A DNA stretch of 64,000 nucleotides, taken from assembly GCF_000143145.1 (NCBI RefSeq), contig NC_014313.1:1550001-1614000 (forward strand), given 5' to 3'. Positions 20,861-30,422 of the stretch are shown here, one piece after another. A program made the position numbers and the translations under genes. Below the pieces are notes generated by a model. That model worked only from the letters and a program-made list of their open reading frames with translations, had not been told where the DNA came from and ran no database searches. Position 1 is the first letter of the stretch. Each line of letters starts with the position of its first letter. This DNA is from Hyphomicrobium denitrificans ATCC 51888 (lineage in GTDB: Bacteria > Pseudomonadota > Alphaproteobacteria > Rhizobiales > Hyphomicrobiaceae).

Positions 20861-21181
20861 ATGAACTACCAGCTTGTTTTGCAATTTCAGGGTGACGACG
20901 AGGATACGCTCGACAAGGTGATCGAACTCGAGGACCGCCTGATCGACGCCCTCGGCGGTTCGACGACGGCGGAAGTCGATGGGCATGAGCCTGGCGACGG
21001 CGTCATCAATCTCATTCTGCTCGCGAAGAACGCGACGAAGGTTTGGGAAAAGATCGAGCCGATCGTCGAGGGCGCGTCGGACGAACTCGACATCAATGCC
21101 GTCGCGTTTCGCGCGCTGGAGGGGGAAGACTTTACCGTCCTCTGGCCCGTCGATTACGAGGGCGAGTTCGAGCTGGCTTGA
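20861..21181 (+). CDS. conserved hypothetical protein, acidic
   Basis: A 106-residue acidic, probably alpha/beta protein (LQFQGDDEDTLDKVIELEDRL near the N-terminus is broken by short loops). It follows metY by 21 bases with GGAAGGGG before the ATG, so it is probably in the metY operon. The family is not recognised. Confidence 0.78.
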   Translation: MNYQLVLQFQGDDEDTLDKVIELEDRLIDALGGSTTAEVDGHEPGDGVINLILLAKNATKVWEKIEPIVEGASDELDINAVAFRALEGEDFTVLWPVDYEGEFELA

Positions 21182-21187
21182 TGAATT

Positions 21188-21226
21188 GCGCTTTGCGGCT
21201 TCCCTAAGGGGCCAGCCGCAAAGCGC
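21188..21226. terminator. bidirectional hairpin between convergent genes
   Basis: A perfect 13-bp stem (GCGCTTTGCGGCT at 21188-21200 and its complement at 21214-21226) with a 13-base loop lies between the convergent 106-residue gene and phaC. There is no T-tract on either side, so termination is inferred from position and stability. Confidence 0.7.
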
Positions 21227-21250
21227 GAAGCCGGCCAGCTTGCCTTGACA

Positions 21251-23065
21251 TTAGCTCGCCTTGACGTAGGAGCCCGGCGCATCCTCGATGACGCCGAGCT
21301 TTTTCCCCGGAGCGCGCGCCTCGATCCAGCCTCCGGACTGCTGCGACAGCCATTCAATCCAGTAGGGCCACCAGGATCCCGGCGTGACGGACGCTGACGT
21401 CTGCCAGTCGGCAAGGTTCGCCATGTTCGTGCCCTTCGTCCAGAACTGGTATTTGGCCTTGCTCGGCGGATTGATGACTCCGGCAATGTGGCCCGATCCT
21501 GCGAGCACGAATTCGACCGGGCCGCCGAGCATCTGCATGCCGCGGAAAACCGATGCCGCGGGCGCGATGTGATCCTCGCGCGTCGCGACCGAGAAGATAG
21601 GCAGCTTGATCTTGCCGAGGTCGAGCTTGATGCCGCCGACGTCCATCTCACCCTTGGCAAGACGGTTCTCGTTATAGAACTCGCGAAGATAGAATTTGTG
21701 ATTGGCGGCGGCCATGCGCGTCGAGTCCTGGTTCCAGAACAGGAGATCGAACGGGAAGGGCTTCTTGCCGAGCATGTAATTGTTGATGACGTACGGCCAG
21801 ATCAGATCGCGCGGCCGCATCATGTTGAAGACGTTGGCCATGCGTGAGCCGTCGAGAAAACCCTTCTCGGTCATCAGGGCGTCGAGGCTGTCGAGCTGGT
21901 TGTCGTCGGTGAAGAGCAGGAGATCGCCGGCGAGCGTGAAGTCGACCTGTGTCGTCAGCAGCGTGCAGCTTTTGAACGGCTCTTCGCCACGCTGCGCGAG
22001 GTACGCAAGTCCCGTCGTCAGCGCCGTGCCGCCGACGCAATAGCCGAGCACGTTGATTTTCTCGACGCCAGACTCCTGTTTGACCGCGCGGACCGCTTCC
22101 AGGATGCCTTCGAGAATGTAGTCTTCGAACGTCTTTGCAGCGAGCTTTTCGTCCGGATTGACCCACGAGACGACAAAAACCGTGAAGCCCTGATCGACGA
22201 CGTACTTGACGAAGCTTTTCTGGCTCGTCAGATCGAGGATGTAATATTTGTTGATCCACGGCGGGATCATCAAAATCGGGCGCTCACGGACCTTATCCGT
22301 CGCGGGCACATACTGAATGAGCTGCAACAACTCATTCTGGAAGACCACCTTGCCGGGCGTGGTGGCGAGGTTGCGGCCAAGCTCGAAAGCGTTGGCGTCC
22401 GTCTGACTGATTTTCATCAGATCGCCGGACGACCGCAAATCCTCGGCGAGAAGATTGGCGCCTTCCAGGAGATTGCGCCCGTTCGTCTCGATGGTTTCGC
22501 GCAGGACTTCCGGGTTTGTCGCGAGGAAGTTCGTCGGCGAGTAGGCGCTCGTCAGCTGGCGAAGGTAGAACTCGGCGCGGTGGCGCGCTCGCTCATCGAG
22601 ACCCGGCGTCGTCGCCAATTGATCCTCGGCCCATTTGCACGCCAGCAGATAGGCCTGCTTGCAAAAATCAAAGAAGGGGTTGGCGCTCCACTCGGGATCC
22701 TTGAAGCGATTGTCGGTCGAAGCTGGTTCGATCAGCGGAGCGATCGGCATGCCCATGGCGCGCGCCAGGACGTTGTTCCAGAGATTGGCGAACTGGCCGA
22801 AGAAGAGTGTCTGCGCCTCCGACAGCTTCACCGGATCGGAAAGCCATGTCTGCGCCAGCGACGTCAGCGTCTCGGTCGCGGCCGAGAACTCGCTCGCGGA
22901 CGTGTACGGGCCGACCTTCGCGTCCGGGCGCTCGGCAAGTTGCGCGAGCGCAATGCTGCCCCGCTCGTAGGCGCGGAGAAGGTTCGAAGCGAACTCTTCG
23001 GGGTTGGCGATCAGGTAACGCGACAGGAACGGAGGGATTTCGGGCTTGAAGCTGTCCTGGGGCAT
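21251..23065 (-). CDS. phaC: class I poly(3-hydroxyalkanoate) synthase
   Basis: A 604-residue synthase, full length for class I. It polymerises (R)-3-hydroxyacyl-CoA on the surface of PHA granules. The lipase-box-like motif GYCVGGT carries the catalytic Cys near residue 343. The acid and base of the triad lie C-terminally, the His in GSGHIAGV near 506. The N-terminal domain (1-200) is typical. phaA and phaB are not in the window. pccB at the left end could connect to propionyl-CoA handling, but that is inference. Confidence 0.95.
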   Translation of the reverse strand: MPQDSFKPEIPPFLSRYLIANPEEFASNLLRAYERGSIALAQLAERPDAKVGPYTSASEFSAATETLTSLAQTWLSDPVKLSEAQTLFFGQFANLWNNVLARAMGMPIAPLIEPASTDNRFKDPEWSANPFFDFCKQAYLLACKWAEDQLATTPGLDERARHRAEFYLRQLTSAYSPTNFLATNPEVLRETIETNGRNLLEGANLLAEDLRSSGDLMKISQTDANAFELGRNLATTPGKVVFQNELLQLIQYVPATDKVRERPILMIPPWINKYYILDLTSQKSFVKYVVDQGFTVFVVSWVNPDEKLAAKTFEDYILEGILEAVRAVKQESGVEKINVLGYCVGGTALTTGLAYLAQRGEEPFKSCTLLTTQVDFTLAGDLLLFTDDNQLDSLDALMTEKGFLDGSRMANVFNMMRPRDLIWPYVINNYMLGKKPFPFDLLFWNQDSTRMAAANHKFYLREFYNENRLAKGEMDVGGIKLDLGKIKLPIFSVATREDHIAPAASVFRGMQMLGGPVEFVLAGSGHIAGVINPPSKAKYQFWTKGTNMANLADWQTSASVTPGSWWPYWIEWLSQQSGGWIEARAPGKKLGVIEDAPGSYVKAS

Positions 23066-23449
23066 GGCGGCGTTTAAATGCTTTCCAAAATGCGGCGCCG
23101 ACAGTTCAATCTGCTGCCGGCCGCAGCCATTTCACCTTGGGTAGAGTGCCCCTCGGATGGGGAGCGATCAAGTCGAATCACGGGTGCCCGATATAGCCTC
23201 TAAGTAGGTGGGGGGCGGGAAAAATCAAACTCGGTTGCGGCCGTTTTTGCGTTGCGAAGGTGCCAATCTCATGACTTCCGCACCGTTTCCCAGGTCGTCG
23301 CCCCGCGGCACTGGACGGAGCATGGCGGGCGAGCGTAAACAAGGCGGCGATCGGCGCACGGTCTTCGTTAACCGATCCCGGGTTCATCCCTAGTGCAAAA
23401 GCGAAATATCTGTGACGCCGGTGACGAACGGCGTCGAGGGCAAAGTCTG
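23066..23449. other. divergent intergenic region, nothing specific seen
   Basis: About 380 bases between phaC and the aminotransferase. It must contain both promoters. I see no clear hairpin, operator dyad or coupled small gene. Confidence 0.4.
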
Positions 23450-24676
23450 TTGAGCGAAGATTTTCACCGCATCAAGCGCCTGCCGCCATACGTTTTCGCG
23501 GAAGTGAACCGTTTGAAAGCCGCCGCGCGTGCGCGTGGTGCCGACATCGTCGATCTCGGCATGGGCAATCCCGACATGCCGACCCCGCAGCACATCGTCG
23601 ACAAGCTGATCGAGACGATCAACAAGCCGCGCACGCATCGATATTCGGCGTCGAAGGGTATCCCCGGTCTGCGCAAGGCTCAGGCGGCCTATTACGAGCG
23701 CCGCTTCGGCGTGAAGCTCGATCCGGAAACCGAGATCGTGGCGACGCTCGGTTCGAAGGAAGGGTTCGCGAACATCGCGCAGGCGATTGCCGCGCCGGGC
23801 GACGTCGTGCTCGTTCCGAACCCGACTTACCCGATCCACGCGTTCGGCTTCATCATCGCCGGTGCTTCGATCCGGCATCTGCCCGCCAACAACGGCGAGG
23901 ACTTCCTGCGCGCCATCGATCATGCGGTGAAGCATTCGATCCCGAAGCCGCTGGCGGTCGTCATTTCATTTCCGTCCAATCCGACCGCGATGGTCGCCGA
24001 CCTCGAATTCTACAAGGACGCAGTGGCTCTGGCGAAGAAGCACGACATCATCGTGCTCTCGGACATCGCCTATGCCGAGCTTTATTATGACGGGGTGCCG
24101 CCACCTTCGATCCTGCAGGTTCCGGGCGCCAAAGATGTGTCGGTCGAGTTCACGTCGCTGTCGAAGACCTACAACATGCCGGGCTGGCGCATGGGCTTCG
24201 CGGTCGGCAACGAGCGGCTGATAGGAGCGCTGGCGCGCGTCAAATCCTATCTCGATTATGGTGCGTTCACGCCGATCCAGGTGGCGGCTGCGGCGGCGCT
24301 CAACGGCCCGCAGGATTGCGTCGACGAGATCCGCGCGATGTACAAGAGCCGCCGCGATGCGCTGGTCGAAAGCTTCGACCGCGCCGGGTTCCACGTTCCC
24401 GCGCCTCCGGCAACGATGTTCGCCTGGGCGCCGGTTCCGGAGAAATACAAGCACCTGGGCTCCGTCGAATTCGCCAAACTGCTGATCGAGGAAGCCGACG
24501 TCGCAGTTTCGCCGGGCGTCGGGTTCGGTGAATATGGCGAAGGCTTCATCCGCATCGCGCTGGTCGAAAACGAACAGCGCATCCGCCAGGCGGCACGATC
24601 GATCAAAAAGCTGTTCTCTGAAACGTCTCAGGCCGATCAGCGCGCCGCTCCCTCTCAGAAATCCGCATCACGATAG
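23450..24676 (+). CDS. PLP aminotransferase (LL-diaminopimelate/alanine type)
   Basis: A 408-residue fold-type I aminotransferase with IDLGMGNPD-like phrase DLGMGNPDMPTP, YPIHAFGF, the Asp that contacts the PLP ring in SDIAYAELYY, and the PLP lysine in SLSKTYNMPGWRMGF. It resembles the AlaC / LL-diaminopimelate aminotransferase group; substrate is probably alanine or another small amino acid. I chose TTG 23450 because homologous proteins start near EDFHRIKRLPPYVF. GTG 23393 would add 19 residues with no family match. It is 9 bases upstream of hom and begins a four-gene run. Confidence 0.85.
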   Translation: MSEDFHRIKRLPPYVFAEVNRLKAAARARGADIVDLGMGNPDMPTPQHIVDKLIETINKPRTHRYSASKGIPGLRKAQAAYYERRFGVKLDPETEIVATLGSKEGFANIAQAIAAPGDVVLVPNPTYPIHAFGFIIAGASIRHLPANNGEDFLRAIDHAVKHSIPKPLAVVISFPSNPTAMVADLEFYKDAVALAKKHDIIVLSDIAYAELYYDGVPPPSILQVPGAKDVSVEFTSLSKTYNMPGWRMGFAVGNERLIGALARVKSYLDYGAFTPIQVAAAAALNGPQDCVDEIRAMYKSRRDALVESFDRAGFHVPAPPATMFAWAPVPEKYKHLGSVEFAKLLIEEADVAVSPGVGFGEYGEGFIRIALVENEQRIRQAARSIKKLFSETSQADQRAAPSQKSASR

Positions 24677-24685
24677 TTAGTGAAA

Positions 24686-26011
24686 ATGGAACCCCTTAAA
24701 CTCGGTATAGCCGGAGTTGGCACGGTCGGTGGCGGCCTGCTGGAACTTCTCACGACCAACGGCGCGCACTTCGCGAACATCGTCGGACGTGAAATCCGCG
24801 TCACCGGCATTTCGGCGCGGAGCCGCGAGAAGGTTCGCAACATTGCGATCGACGGCTATCAGTGGTTCGACGATCCGGTGGCGCTTGCCAAGGACCCGTC
24901 GAACGATGTCTTCATCGAATTGATCGGCGGCGAGGACGGCGTCGCGAAGGCGGCGGTCGAGGCGGCGCTGCAAGCAAAAAAGCATGTGGTGACGGCCAAC
25001 AAGGCGCTGCTCGCCAAGCATGGCATCGCGCTCGCCAAGCTCGCCGAAAAGAATGGCGTCTCCTTGAATTTCGAGGCGGCGGTCGCGGGCGGCATTCCGA
25101 TCATCAAGACGCTGCGCGAAGCGCTGGGCGCGAACCGAGTGCGGCGCGTCTACGGCATTCTGAACGGCACCTGCAATTACATCCTGACACAGATGCAAAA
25201 CGACAAGCGTCCGTTCGCGGACGTTTTGAAGGAAGCGCAGGCGCTCGGATATGCCGAGGCCGATCCGACGTTCGACATTGGCGGTTTCGATACGGCGCAT
25301 AAGCTCGCGCTGCTGACCAGCCTTGCGTTCGGCACGAAGGTCGCCTTCGACCAGATCCATGTCGAAGGCATTCAGACGATCACGGAAGCCGACATCGAGG
25401 CAGCCGACAGTCTTGGTTATCGCATCAAGCTGCTTGGCGTGGCGTCTGAATCTGAAACGGGCATCGAAGCGCGCGTGTCTCCGGCGCTCGTGTTCAAGGA
25501 TTCAGCCATCGCGGAAGTCTCGGGCGTCACCAACGCCGTCGCCATCGAGGGCGATTTCTCGGGCAGCGTCCTGCTGGTCGGGGCGGGCGCGGGCGCGAAG
25601 CCGACGGCATCCGCTGTTGCCGGCGACATTCTCGATGTCGCGCGTGGGTTGATCGTGCCGCCGTTCGTTACGCCGGTCGCCAAGCTCAAGACGCACAAGC
25701 GCGCCAAGCTCGATCAGCATTATGGCTCCTATTACGTCCGCCTGGCTCTCTACGATAAGCCGGGTGCGATGGCCGCCGTCGCCAAGAGCATGAGCGATCA
25801 GGCGATCTCGCTCGAGAGCATCGTGCAGCATCGGCCGCAGACGCTTCACGCGCCGCGCACTGCTCCGCAGCGATCGAAGGACAAGGCACAGCCGGTCATC
25901 ATCATTACGCATGAGACGACCGAAGAGGCGATGCGCAAGGCTTTGGCGGCGATCGAGAAGGACGGCAACGTCACCGAAGCTCCGCAGATGATCCGCATTG
26001 AAGAGCTGTAG
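24686..26011 (+). CDS. hom: homoserine dehydrogenase
   Basis: A 441-residue enzyme, full length for the stand-alone form. It reduces aspartate semialdehyde to homoserine for threonine and methionine. It has the NAD(P) motif GIAGVGTVGGGLL, the catalytic-domain signature NGTCNYILTQM and DPTFDIGGFDTAHKL. A C-terminal ACT domain (from about 350, YYVRLALYDKPGAMAAV) is the expected site of threonine feedback. A GTG at 24680 in frame is an alternative start. Between the first ACT strands and VIIITHETT is a charged insertion with Arg/Lys/Gln. Confidence 0.93.
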   Translation: MEPLKLGIAGVGTVGGGLLELLTTNGAHFANIVGREIRVTGISARSREKVRNIAIDGYQWFDDPVALAKDPSNDVFIELIGGEDGVAKAAVEAALQAKKHVVTANKALLAKHGIALAKLAEKNGVSLNFEAAVAGGIPIIKTLREALGANRVRRVYGILNGTCNYILTQMQNDKRPFADVLKEAQALGYAEADPTFDIGGFDTAHKLALLTSLAFGTKVAFDQIHVEGIQTITEADIEAADSLGYRIKLLGVASESETGIEARVSPALVFKDSAIAEVSGVTNAVAIEGDFSGSVLLVGAGAGAKPTASAVAGDILDVARGLIVPPFVTPVAKLKTHKRAKLDQHYGSYYVRLALYDKPGAMAAVAKSMSDQAISLESIVQHRPQTLHAPRTAPQRSKDKAQPVIIITHETTEEAMRKALAAIEKDGNVTEAPQMIRIEEL

Positions 26012-26053
26012 AATTCGAACATTTGGCCAAGCATGGTCCGGAAGGATGAGAAT

Positions 26054-27052
26054 ATGAGCAAGACGGAGCAATCGAACGGGCACGGTCCGGGGTTGGAGCG
26101 CATCCTCGTTCTGGAACTCGCGCGCGTGACTGAGGCGGCTGCTATCGCAGCAGCGCAGCTCCGCGGACGCGGCAACGAGAAGGCTGCCGACAAGGCCGCC
26201 GTCGATGCGATGCGCCGGGAGCTTGGCCGCGTCGAAATCCAGGGCACCGTCGTCATCGGCGAAGGTGAGATGGACGAAGCTCCGATGCTGTACATCGGCG
26301 AGAAGGTCGGCACCGGCGAGGGTCCGGAAGTCGATATCGCCGTCGATCCGCTCGAGGGCACGACGATCTGCGCCAAGGCGATGCCGAACGCGCTGGCCGT
26401 GCTGGCTATCGCCGAGAAGGGCGGCTTGCTGCACGCGCCGGACATGTACATGAACAAGATCGCGGTCGGACCGGGCTATCCCGACGACATCGTCGATCTC
26501 GATGCGACGCCCGCGGACAATCTCAATGCGCTCGCCAAGGCGAAGGGCGTGCCGATCAACGAAATCATGGCCTGCATTCTCGATCGTCCGCGTCACGCGG
26601 AACTGATCCGGGCCGTGCGTGAAGCGGGCGCCGGCGTGCAGCTCATTCCCGACGGCGATATCGCGGGCGTCATCTGGACGACGGACCCCAAGGAAACCGG
26701 CATCGACATCTACATGGGTTCCGGCGGCGCGCCCGAGGGTGTGCTCGCGGCGGCGGCGTTGCGCTGCATCGGCGGACAGATTCAGGGCCGTCTGATCCCG
26801 ATGAAGGACGAAGAGCGCATTCGCGCCGAGAAGATGGGCATCAGCGACATCAACCGGAAGTTCCGTCTGCAGGACATGGCGTCTGCCGACGTCGTGTTCT
26901 CGGCGACGGGCGTCACCGACGGCTCGCTGCTCAAGGGCGTGCGCATTCGCGGCGATTTCGCCGAGACCGAGACGGTCGTCATGCGCTCCAAGACAGGCAC
27001 GGTCAGGCGGATCAAGTCGACGTTGCGCAACGTCGGCGCACGCTTCATTTAG
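26054..27052 (+). CDS. glpX: class II fructose-1,6-bisphosphatase
   Basis: A 332-residue GlpX-type phosphatase of gluconeogenesis or the Calvin cycle. It has the lithium-sensitive phosphatase motifs IGEGEMDEAPML and VDPLEGTT for metal and phosphate, and the C-terminal ATGVTDGSLL. ATG 26054 is chosen because AAGGATGAG lies just upstream. It sits between hom and recJ, an order I recall from other Hyphomicrobiales. Confidence 0.94.
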   Translation: MSKTEQSNGHGPGLERILVLELARVTEAAAIAAAQLRGRGNEKAADKAAVDAMRRELGRVEIQGTVVIGEGEMDEAPMLYIGEKVGTGEGPEVDIAVDPLEGTTICAKAMPNALAVLAIAEKGGLLHAPDMYMNKIAVGPGYPDDIVDLDATPADNLNALAKAKGVPINEIMACILDRPRHAELIRAVREAGAGVQLIPDGDIAGVIWTTDPKETGIDIYMGSGGAPEGVLAAAALRCIGGQIQGRLIPMKDEERIRAEKMGISDINRKFRLQDMASADVVFSATGVTDGSLLKGVRIRGDFAETETVVMRSKTGTVRRIKSTLRNVGARFI

Positions 27053-27163
27053 CCTGTAAGCTGCCGTTTTCTCTGTGTTTGTGCTGTGGGCGATTGCCGC
27101 CCGCGGCAGCACGCGCATGCGAATCGACATACAACTTGGCGACGGAAAGCAGAGGGGGCTCCG

Positions 27164-29014
27164 GTGCGCTCAACAAGTCTGGCGAAGGCGGCAATAGAGA
27201 GCCAGGACGACGGCGGCGCGTTTCTCGGCGTGCGCTCGAGTGCGCGCGGCTTCCAATGGCGCGAGCGGCTGCGGCCCGAGTTGAAGTCGCTCGCGACGGC
27301 GATCGGCCAGCATCACGGCTTGCCCGAAATGATCGGCCGCATTCTCGCGGCGCGTAACGTCGGGTTGGACGCCGTGCCGGGCTTCCTCGATCCGACGCTG
27401 AAATCGTTGATGCCCGATCCGAGCGTGCTCCGCGACATGGACAAGGCGGCCGCGCGACTCGCAGACGCGATCGAAGGCAAGCAGCGCGTCGCGATCTTCG
27501 GCGACTATGACGTCGACGGCGCGTGCTCGTCGGCGCTGCTGCATCGCTTTCTTTCGCATCATGACGTGCCGTCGCGCATCTACATTCCGGACCGGCTGTT
27601 TGAAGGCTACGGGCCGAACGTCGGCGCCATCGAAACGCTCGTCAACGAAGGCGCGAAGCTGATCGTGACCGTCGATTGCGGCACGACGAGTTTCGAGCCG
27701 CTAGCTGCGGCGCGCAAGCTCGGCGCCGATGTCGTCGTCGTCGATCACCATCAGGCCGACGAGCGGCTTCCCGATGTCGAAGCGGTCGTCAATCCGAACC
27801 GCCAGGACGATATTTCGGGGCAAGGAATGCTGTGCGCCGCGGGCGTCGTGTTCCTCGTTCTCGTTGCGGTGATGCGCGAGTTGAGACGGCGCGGCTTTTA
27901 CACCAGCGTGCGCGAGCCGGATCTGCTGGCATCGCTCGATCTCGTGGCGCTCGCGACCGTCGCCGACGTCGTTCCGCTCGTCGCTCTCAACCGCGCCTAT
28001 GTCAAAAAAGGTCTCGCGGTGATGCGTGCCCGCGAGAATGTCGGTTTGACGGCGCTGGCCGATGTCGCAGGGCTGACGACGCCACCAACACCCTATCACC
28101 TCGGGTTCATTCTCGGACCGCGCATCAATGCAGGCGGGCGCATCGGCAATGCGGCCCTCGGCGCGACTCTGCTTTCAACGAGCGACACGGTCGAAGCACA
28201 GAAGATCGCCGAGCTTCTCAATCGCCTGAACAAAGAGCGCCGCGACGTCGAAGCGATCATGCTCGAGGAAGCGCTCGCGATCGCCGATCAGCAGGTGGCC
28301 GACGATCCCGCGCGCGCGATGGTCATCGTCGCGTCGGAGACATGGCATAAAGGGATCGTCGGGCTCGTCGCCAGCCGCCTGGTCGAACGCTTTCGCAGAC
28401 CCGCATGTGTCATTGCGTGGGAAGCAGAAGCCTCGCGTCCGAACGAGGGAACGGGCTCGCTCCGATCCATACCGGGCGTTGATCTCGGCGCGGCCGTGCG
28501 TGCGGCCGTTTCTGCTGGGCTGCTCGTCAAGGGAGGCGGCCACGCGATGGCGGCCGGATTGACGGTCGGACGGAACAATCTTGCGGCGCTCGAAGCTCAT
28601 TTTCAGACGCAGCTCAGGACGGCGACCGTCACAGCGAACGAAGCCGCAGGGCTCGATATCGATGCTGCGCTCGTCGCGTCGGGCGCCACGACCGAGCTGA
28701 TGGATATGATCGAGCGCGTCAGTCCGTTCGGGCAGGGGAATCCCGACCCGCGCTTCGTGTTCCCTGCCCATCGGGTGAAGTTCGCGAAGGTGGTGGGGGA
28801 TGCGCACGCTCGGGTGCTGATCGAGGGCGGCGACGGCGCGCGTCTCGACGCCATCGCGTTCCGCGCCGCAGGCCAGCCGCTGGGCGATCTGCTGATGTCG
28901 GGCGGGGGAATGCCGCTGCACGTCGCCGGGCACCTCCGGCGCGATACCTGGGGCGGGCGCGACCGGGTCGAACTTCAGATCGAGGATGCGGCCGATCCTC
29001 GCCGGCAGTCCTGA
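27164..29014 (+). CDS. recJ: single-stranded-DNA-specific exonuclease
   Basis: A 616-residue RecJ, the 5'-3' exonuclease of RecF-pathway recombination and mismatch repair. The DHH domain shows GDYDVDGACSSALL and VVDHHQADE for Mn2+ binding. The DHHA1 domain has GGGHAMAAGLTV near 470, and the C-terminal OB fold is present. I chose GTG 27164 because AGAGGGGG lies just upstream; the frame is open from 27086. It is the last chromosomal protein gene before the phage. Downstream, GGCCTGATTT-like units recur three times at about 29018-29053. Confidence 0.94.
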   Translation: MRSTSLAKAAIESQDDGGAFLGVRSSARGFQWRERLRPELKSLATAIGQHHGLPEMIGRILAARNVGLDAVPGFLDPTLKSLMPDPSVLRDMDKAAARLADAIEGKQRVAIFGDYDVDGACSSALLHRFLSHHDVPSRIYIPDRLFEGYGPNVGAIETLVNEGAKLIVTVDCGTTSFEPLAAARKLGADVVVVDHHQADERLPDVEAVVNPNRQDDISGQGMLCAAGVVFLVLVAVMRELRRRGFYTSVREPDLLASLDLVALATVADVVPLVALNRAYVKKGLAVMRARENVGLTALADVAGLTTPPTPYHLGFILGPRINAGGRIGNAALGATLLSTSDTVEAQKIAELLNRLNKERRDVEAIMLEEALAIADQQVADDPARAMVIVASETWHKGIVGLVASRLVERFRRPACVIAWEAEASRPNEGTGSLRSIPGVDLGAAVRAAVSAGLLVKGGGHAMAAGLTVGRNNLAALEAHFQTQLRTATVTANEAAGLDIDAALVASGATTELMDMIERVSPFGQGNPDPRFVFPAHRVKFAKVVGDAHARVLIEGGDGARLDAIAFRAAGQPLGDLLMSGGGMPLHVAGHLRRDTWGGRDRVELQIEDAADPRRQS

Positions 29015-29160
29015 TTTAGGGCCTGATTTGCGGCTTGGTTTCGGGCCTGATTTTGAGGTCCGGATCGAACGCCATCCTGTCGCAGGAACGTGCCGATGAG
29101 CCGCGCTTGCCAAGGACGCCCGAAGCCGATTATAGGGTTGCCTTTCCAGGCGGTGGCCAC

Positions 29161-29235
29161 GCTCCCTTCGTCTATCGGTTAGGACGTCAGATTTTCAATC
29201 TGAAAAGACGGGTTCGACTCCCGTAGGGAGCGCCA
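29161..29235 (+). tRNA. tRNA-Glu (TTC)
   Basis: A full cloverleaf is visible. Acceptor stem GCTCCCT/AGGGAGC (29161-29167 and 29225-29231). Anticodon stem TCAGA/TCTGA with loop TTTTCAA (29192-29198), so the anticodon is TTC. T-arm ACGGG-TTCGACT-CCCGT. Discriminator G and an encoded CCA (29233-29235). The 3' half is shared with the phage integrase frame on the other strand, so the tRNA is the phage attachment site and its 3' part was probably restored by phage DNA on integration. Confidence 0.95.
29187..29235. other. probable left attachment site (attL)
   Basis: The integrase gene reads into the 3' half of the tRNA-Glu gene, the standard target of tyrosine-recombinase phages. The core should lie in the anticodon-loop to 3'-end part. 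The second copy (attR) is not in the window, so the exact core cannot be set. Confidence 0.75.
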
Positions 29236-30422
29236 GCGGCACCGGCCGCATCTGATTTCGCTGGCTTTTTCTTATTATTTGTCCCACTAGATTTTATATC
29301 TGGGATTGGTGGGACGCTTTCTCCTGCCTGGACACCCTTTTCCAAGAACGCCATGCCCAAGGCCGCCATTTTTTTCCGCTCGGCGGCGCGCGTATATATC
29401 TCGGCCTCCGCCAAGCTTCGCCAACCGAACATAGCCATCAACTGATGTGCCGTGGCGCCGGCTTCCGCCGCGCGCGTTGATCCAGCTTTACGCAGCCCGT
29501 GTGCGGAGCATTGTGGCAGACCAGCCTCGATGCATCGGTCGTGAAACCAGTTCCCGAAACCGGCGATCGTGAAGGGCTTACCGTACTCAGTCAAAAGGTA
29601 GACCATGTCACCGGTGGGCCCGGCCTGTATTGCGGCGGCAAGCGGCTGCAGCATGGGGATGTGAATGATGGTGGGATACCGGTTCCGGTTCTTGTGGGCC
29701 GTCCATCGGAGAGAATCACCTTGTTCGTGCTGCCGGCCAAGCTGCACCGCATCCGATCTCCGGGCGCCGGTATACAGCATAATAGATAGGGCGAGGTGCG
29801 CCTTAGTTCCTAACGGATGGCGGCGCTGGAACGCTTCAATCTCATCCGGTAGCCAAGTGTGGTGACCGTTCGAGATCAAACGAGGTTTAGTTAGGCTGAT
29901 CGCGGGATTCGCAACGCAATGCTTTTTGGATGTCGCCCATTTGAACATCGGCCGAAGTGCCTTGACCCGGTCTGTTGCGGCACCCGGCAGAGCCTTCTTG
30001 CGGTCGCGCAAAACTTCTAGGTCCGACAGTTTAATGCGGTCTAGAGGGAAGTTTCTGAATGTCTCAGCGGCCTCCTGAAAAATCGGCTCATTCAGCATCG
30101 ATTCGAGTACGCGTGCTCTCGTGCGCTGTGTCGACGGATCGAGATTGGAGAAATCCTTCGATGCGCGGAAGGCCGTGACGAGCCACCCTAGGGTCCCTGG
30201 TACCGCGCTGACTGATGTCTTCTCGGCTTCTTTATAGCAACCCGTCGCAAACTGCTCGATGAGGGAGCTATAACGTTCTGCAAACTCGGGCGACGTCGGT
30301 CTCTCTCGGAGACGGATCTTCCGATATCCCGGATACCGAAAATAGATGCGCACATTGCCGTGCCTGTCGGTATCCTCGACGAGATACCGGTATCCGATGC
30401 GCATGTCCGCCCCCACGGTCAT
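29187..30422 (-). CDS. int: tyrosine-recombinase integrase
   Basis: A 411-residue integrase. The N-terminal part has SAM-like DNA binding and the catalytic domain is C-terminal. Catalytic residues: first Arg in GARRSDAVQL near 222, HGLRK near 308, Trp in place of the second His in FGWRSLAEAE, and Tyr in EIYTRAA near 342. The last residues (GSRTRLFRLKI) are encoded by the tRNA-Glu gene read backwards, and the TGA is formed by the 5' side of the anticodon stem. Integration and excision may thus change the C-terminus. Its ATG overlaps the stop of the excisionase-like gene (ATGA). Confidence 0.95.
   Translation of the reverse strand: MTVGADMRIGYRYLVEDTDRHGNVRIYFRYPGYRKIRLRERPTSPEFAERYSSLIEQFATGCYKEAEKTSVSAVPGTLGWLVTAFRASKDFSNLDPSTQRTRARVLESMLNEPIFQEAAETFRNFPLDRIKLSDLEVLRDRKKALPGAATDRVKALRPMFKWATSKKHCVANPAISLTKPRLISNGHHTWLPDEIEAFQRRHPLGTKAHLALSIMLYTGARRSDAVQLGRQHEQGDSLRWTAHKNRNRYPTIIHIPMLQPLAAAIQAGPTGDMVYLLTEYGKPFTIAGFGNWFHDRCIEAGLPQCSAHGLRKAGSTRAAEAGATAHQLMAMFGWRSLAEAEIYTRAAERKKMAALGMAFLEKGVQAGESVPPIPDIKSSGTNNKKKPAKSDAAGAAGAPYGSRTRLFRLKI

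Noticed and set aside
25502..27130. 542-codon minus-strand frame opposite hom and glpX
   Set aside because: Covers two confirmed genes; low-complexity Arg/His/Asp composition.
29018..29060. Three GGCCTGATTT-like units after recJ
   Set aside because: Short, imperfect, and without a partner elsewhere in the window; they may be a direct repeat or a degenerate terminator, but nothing decides.
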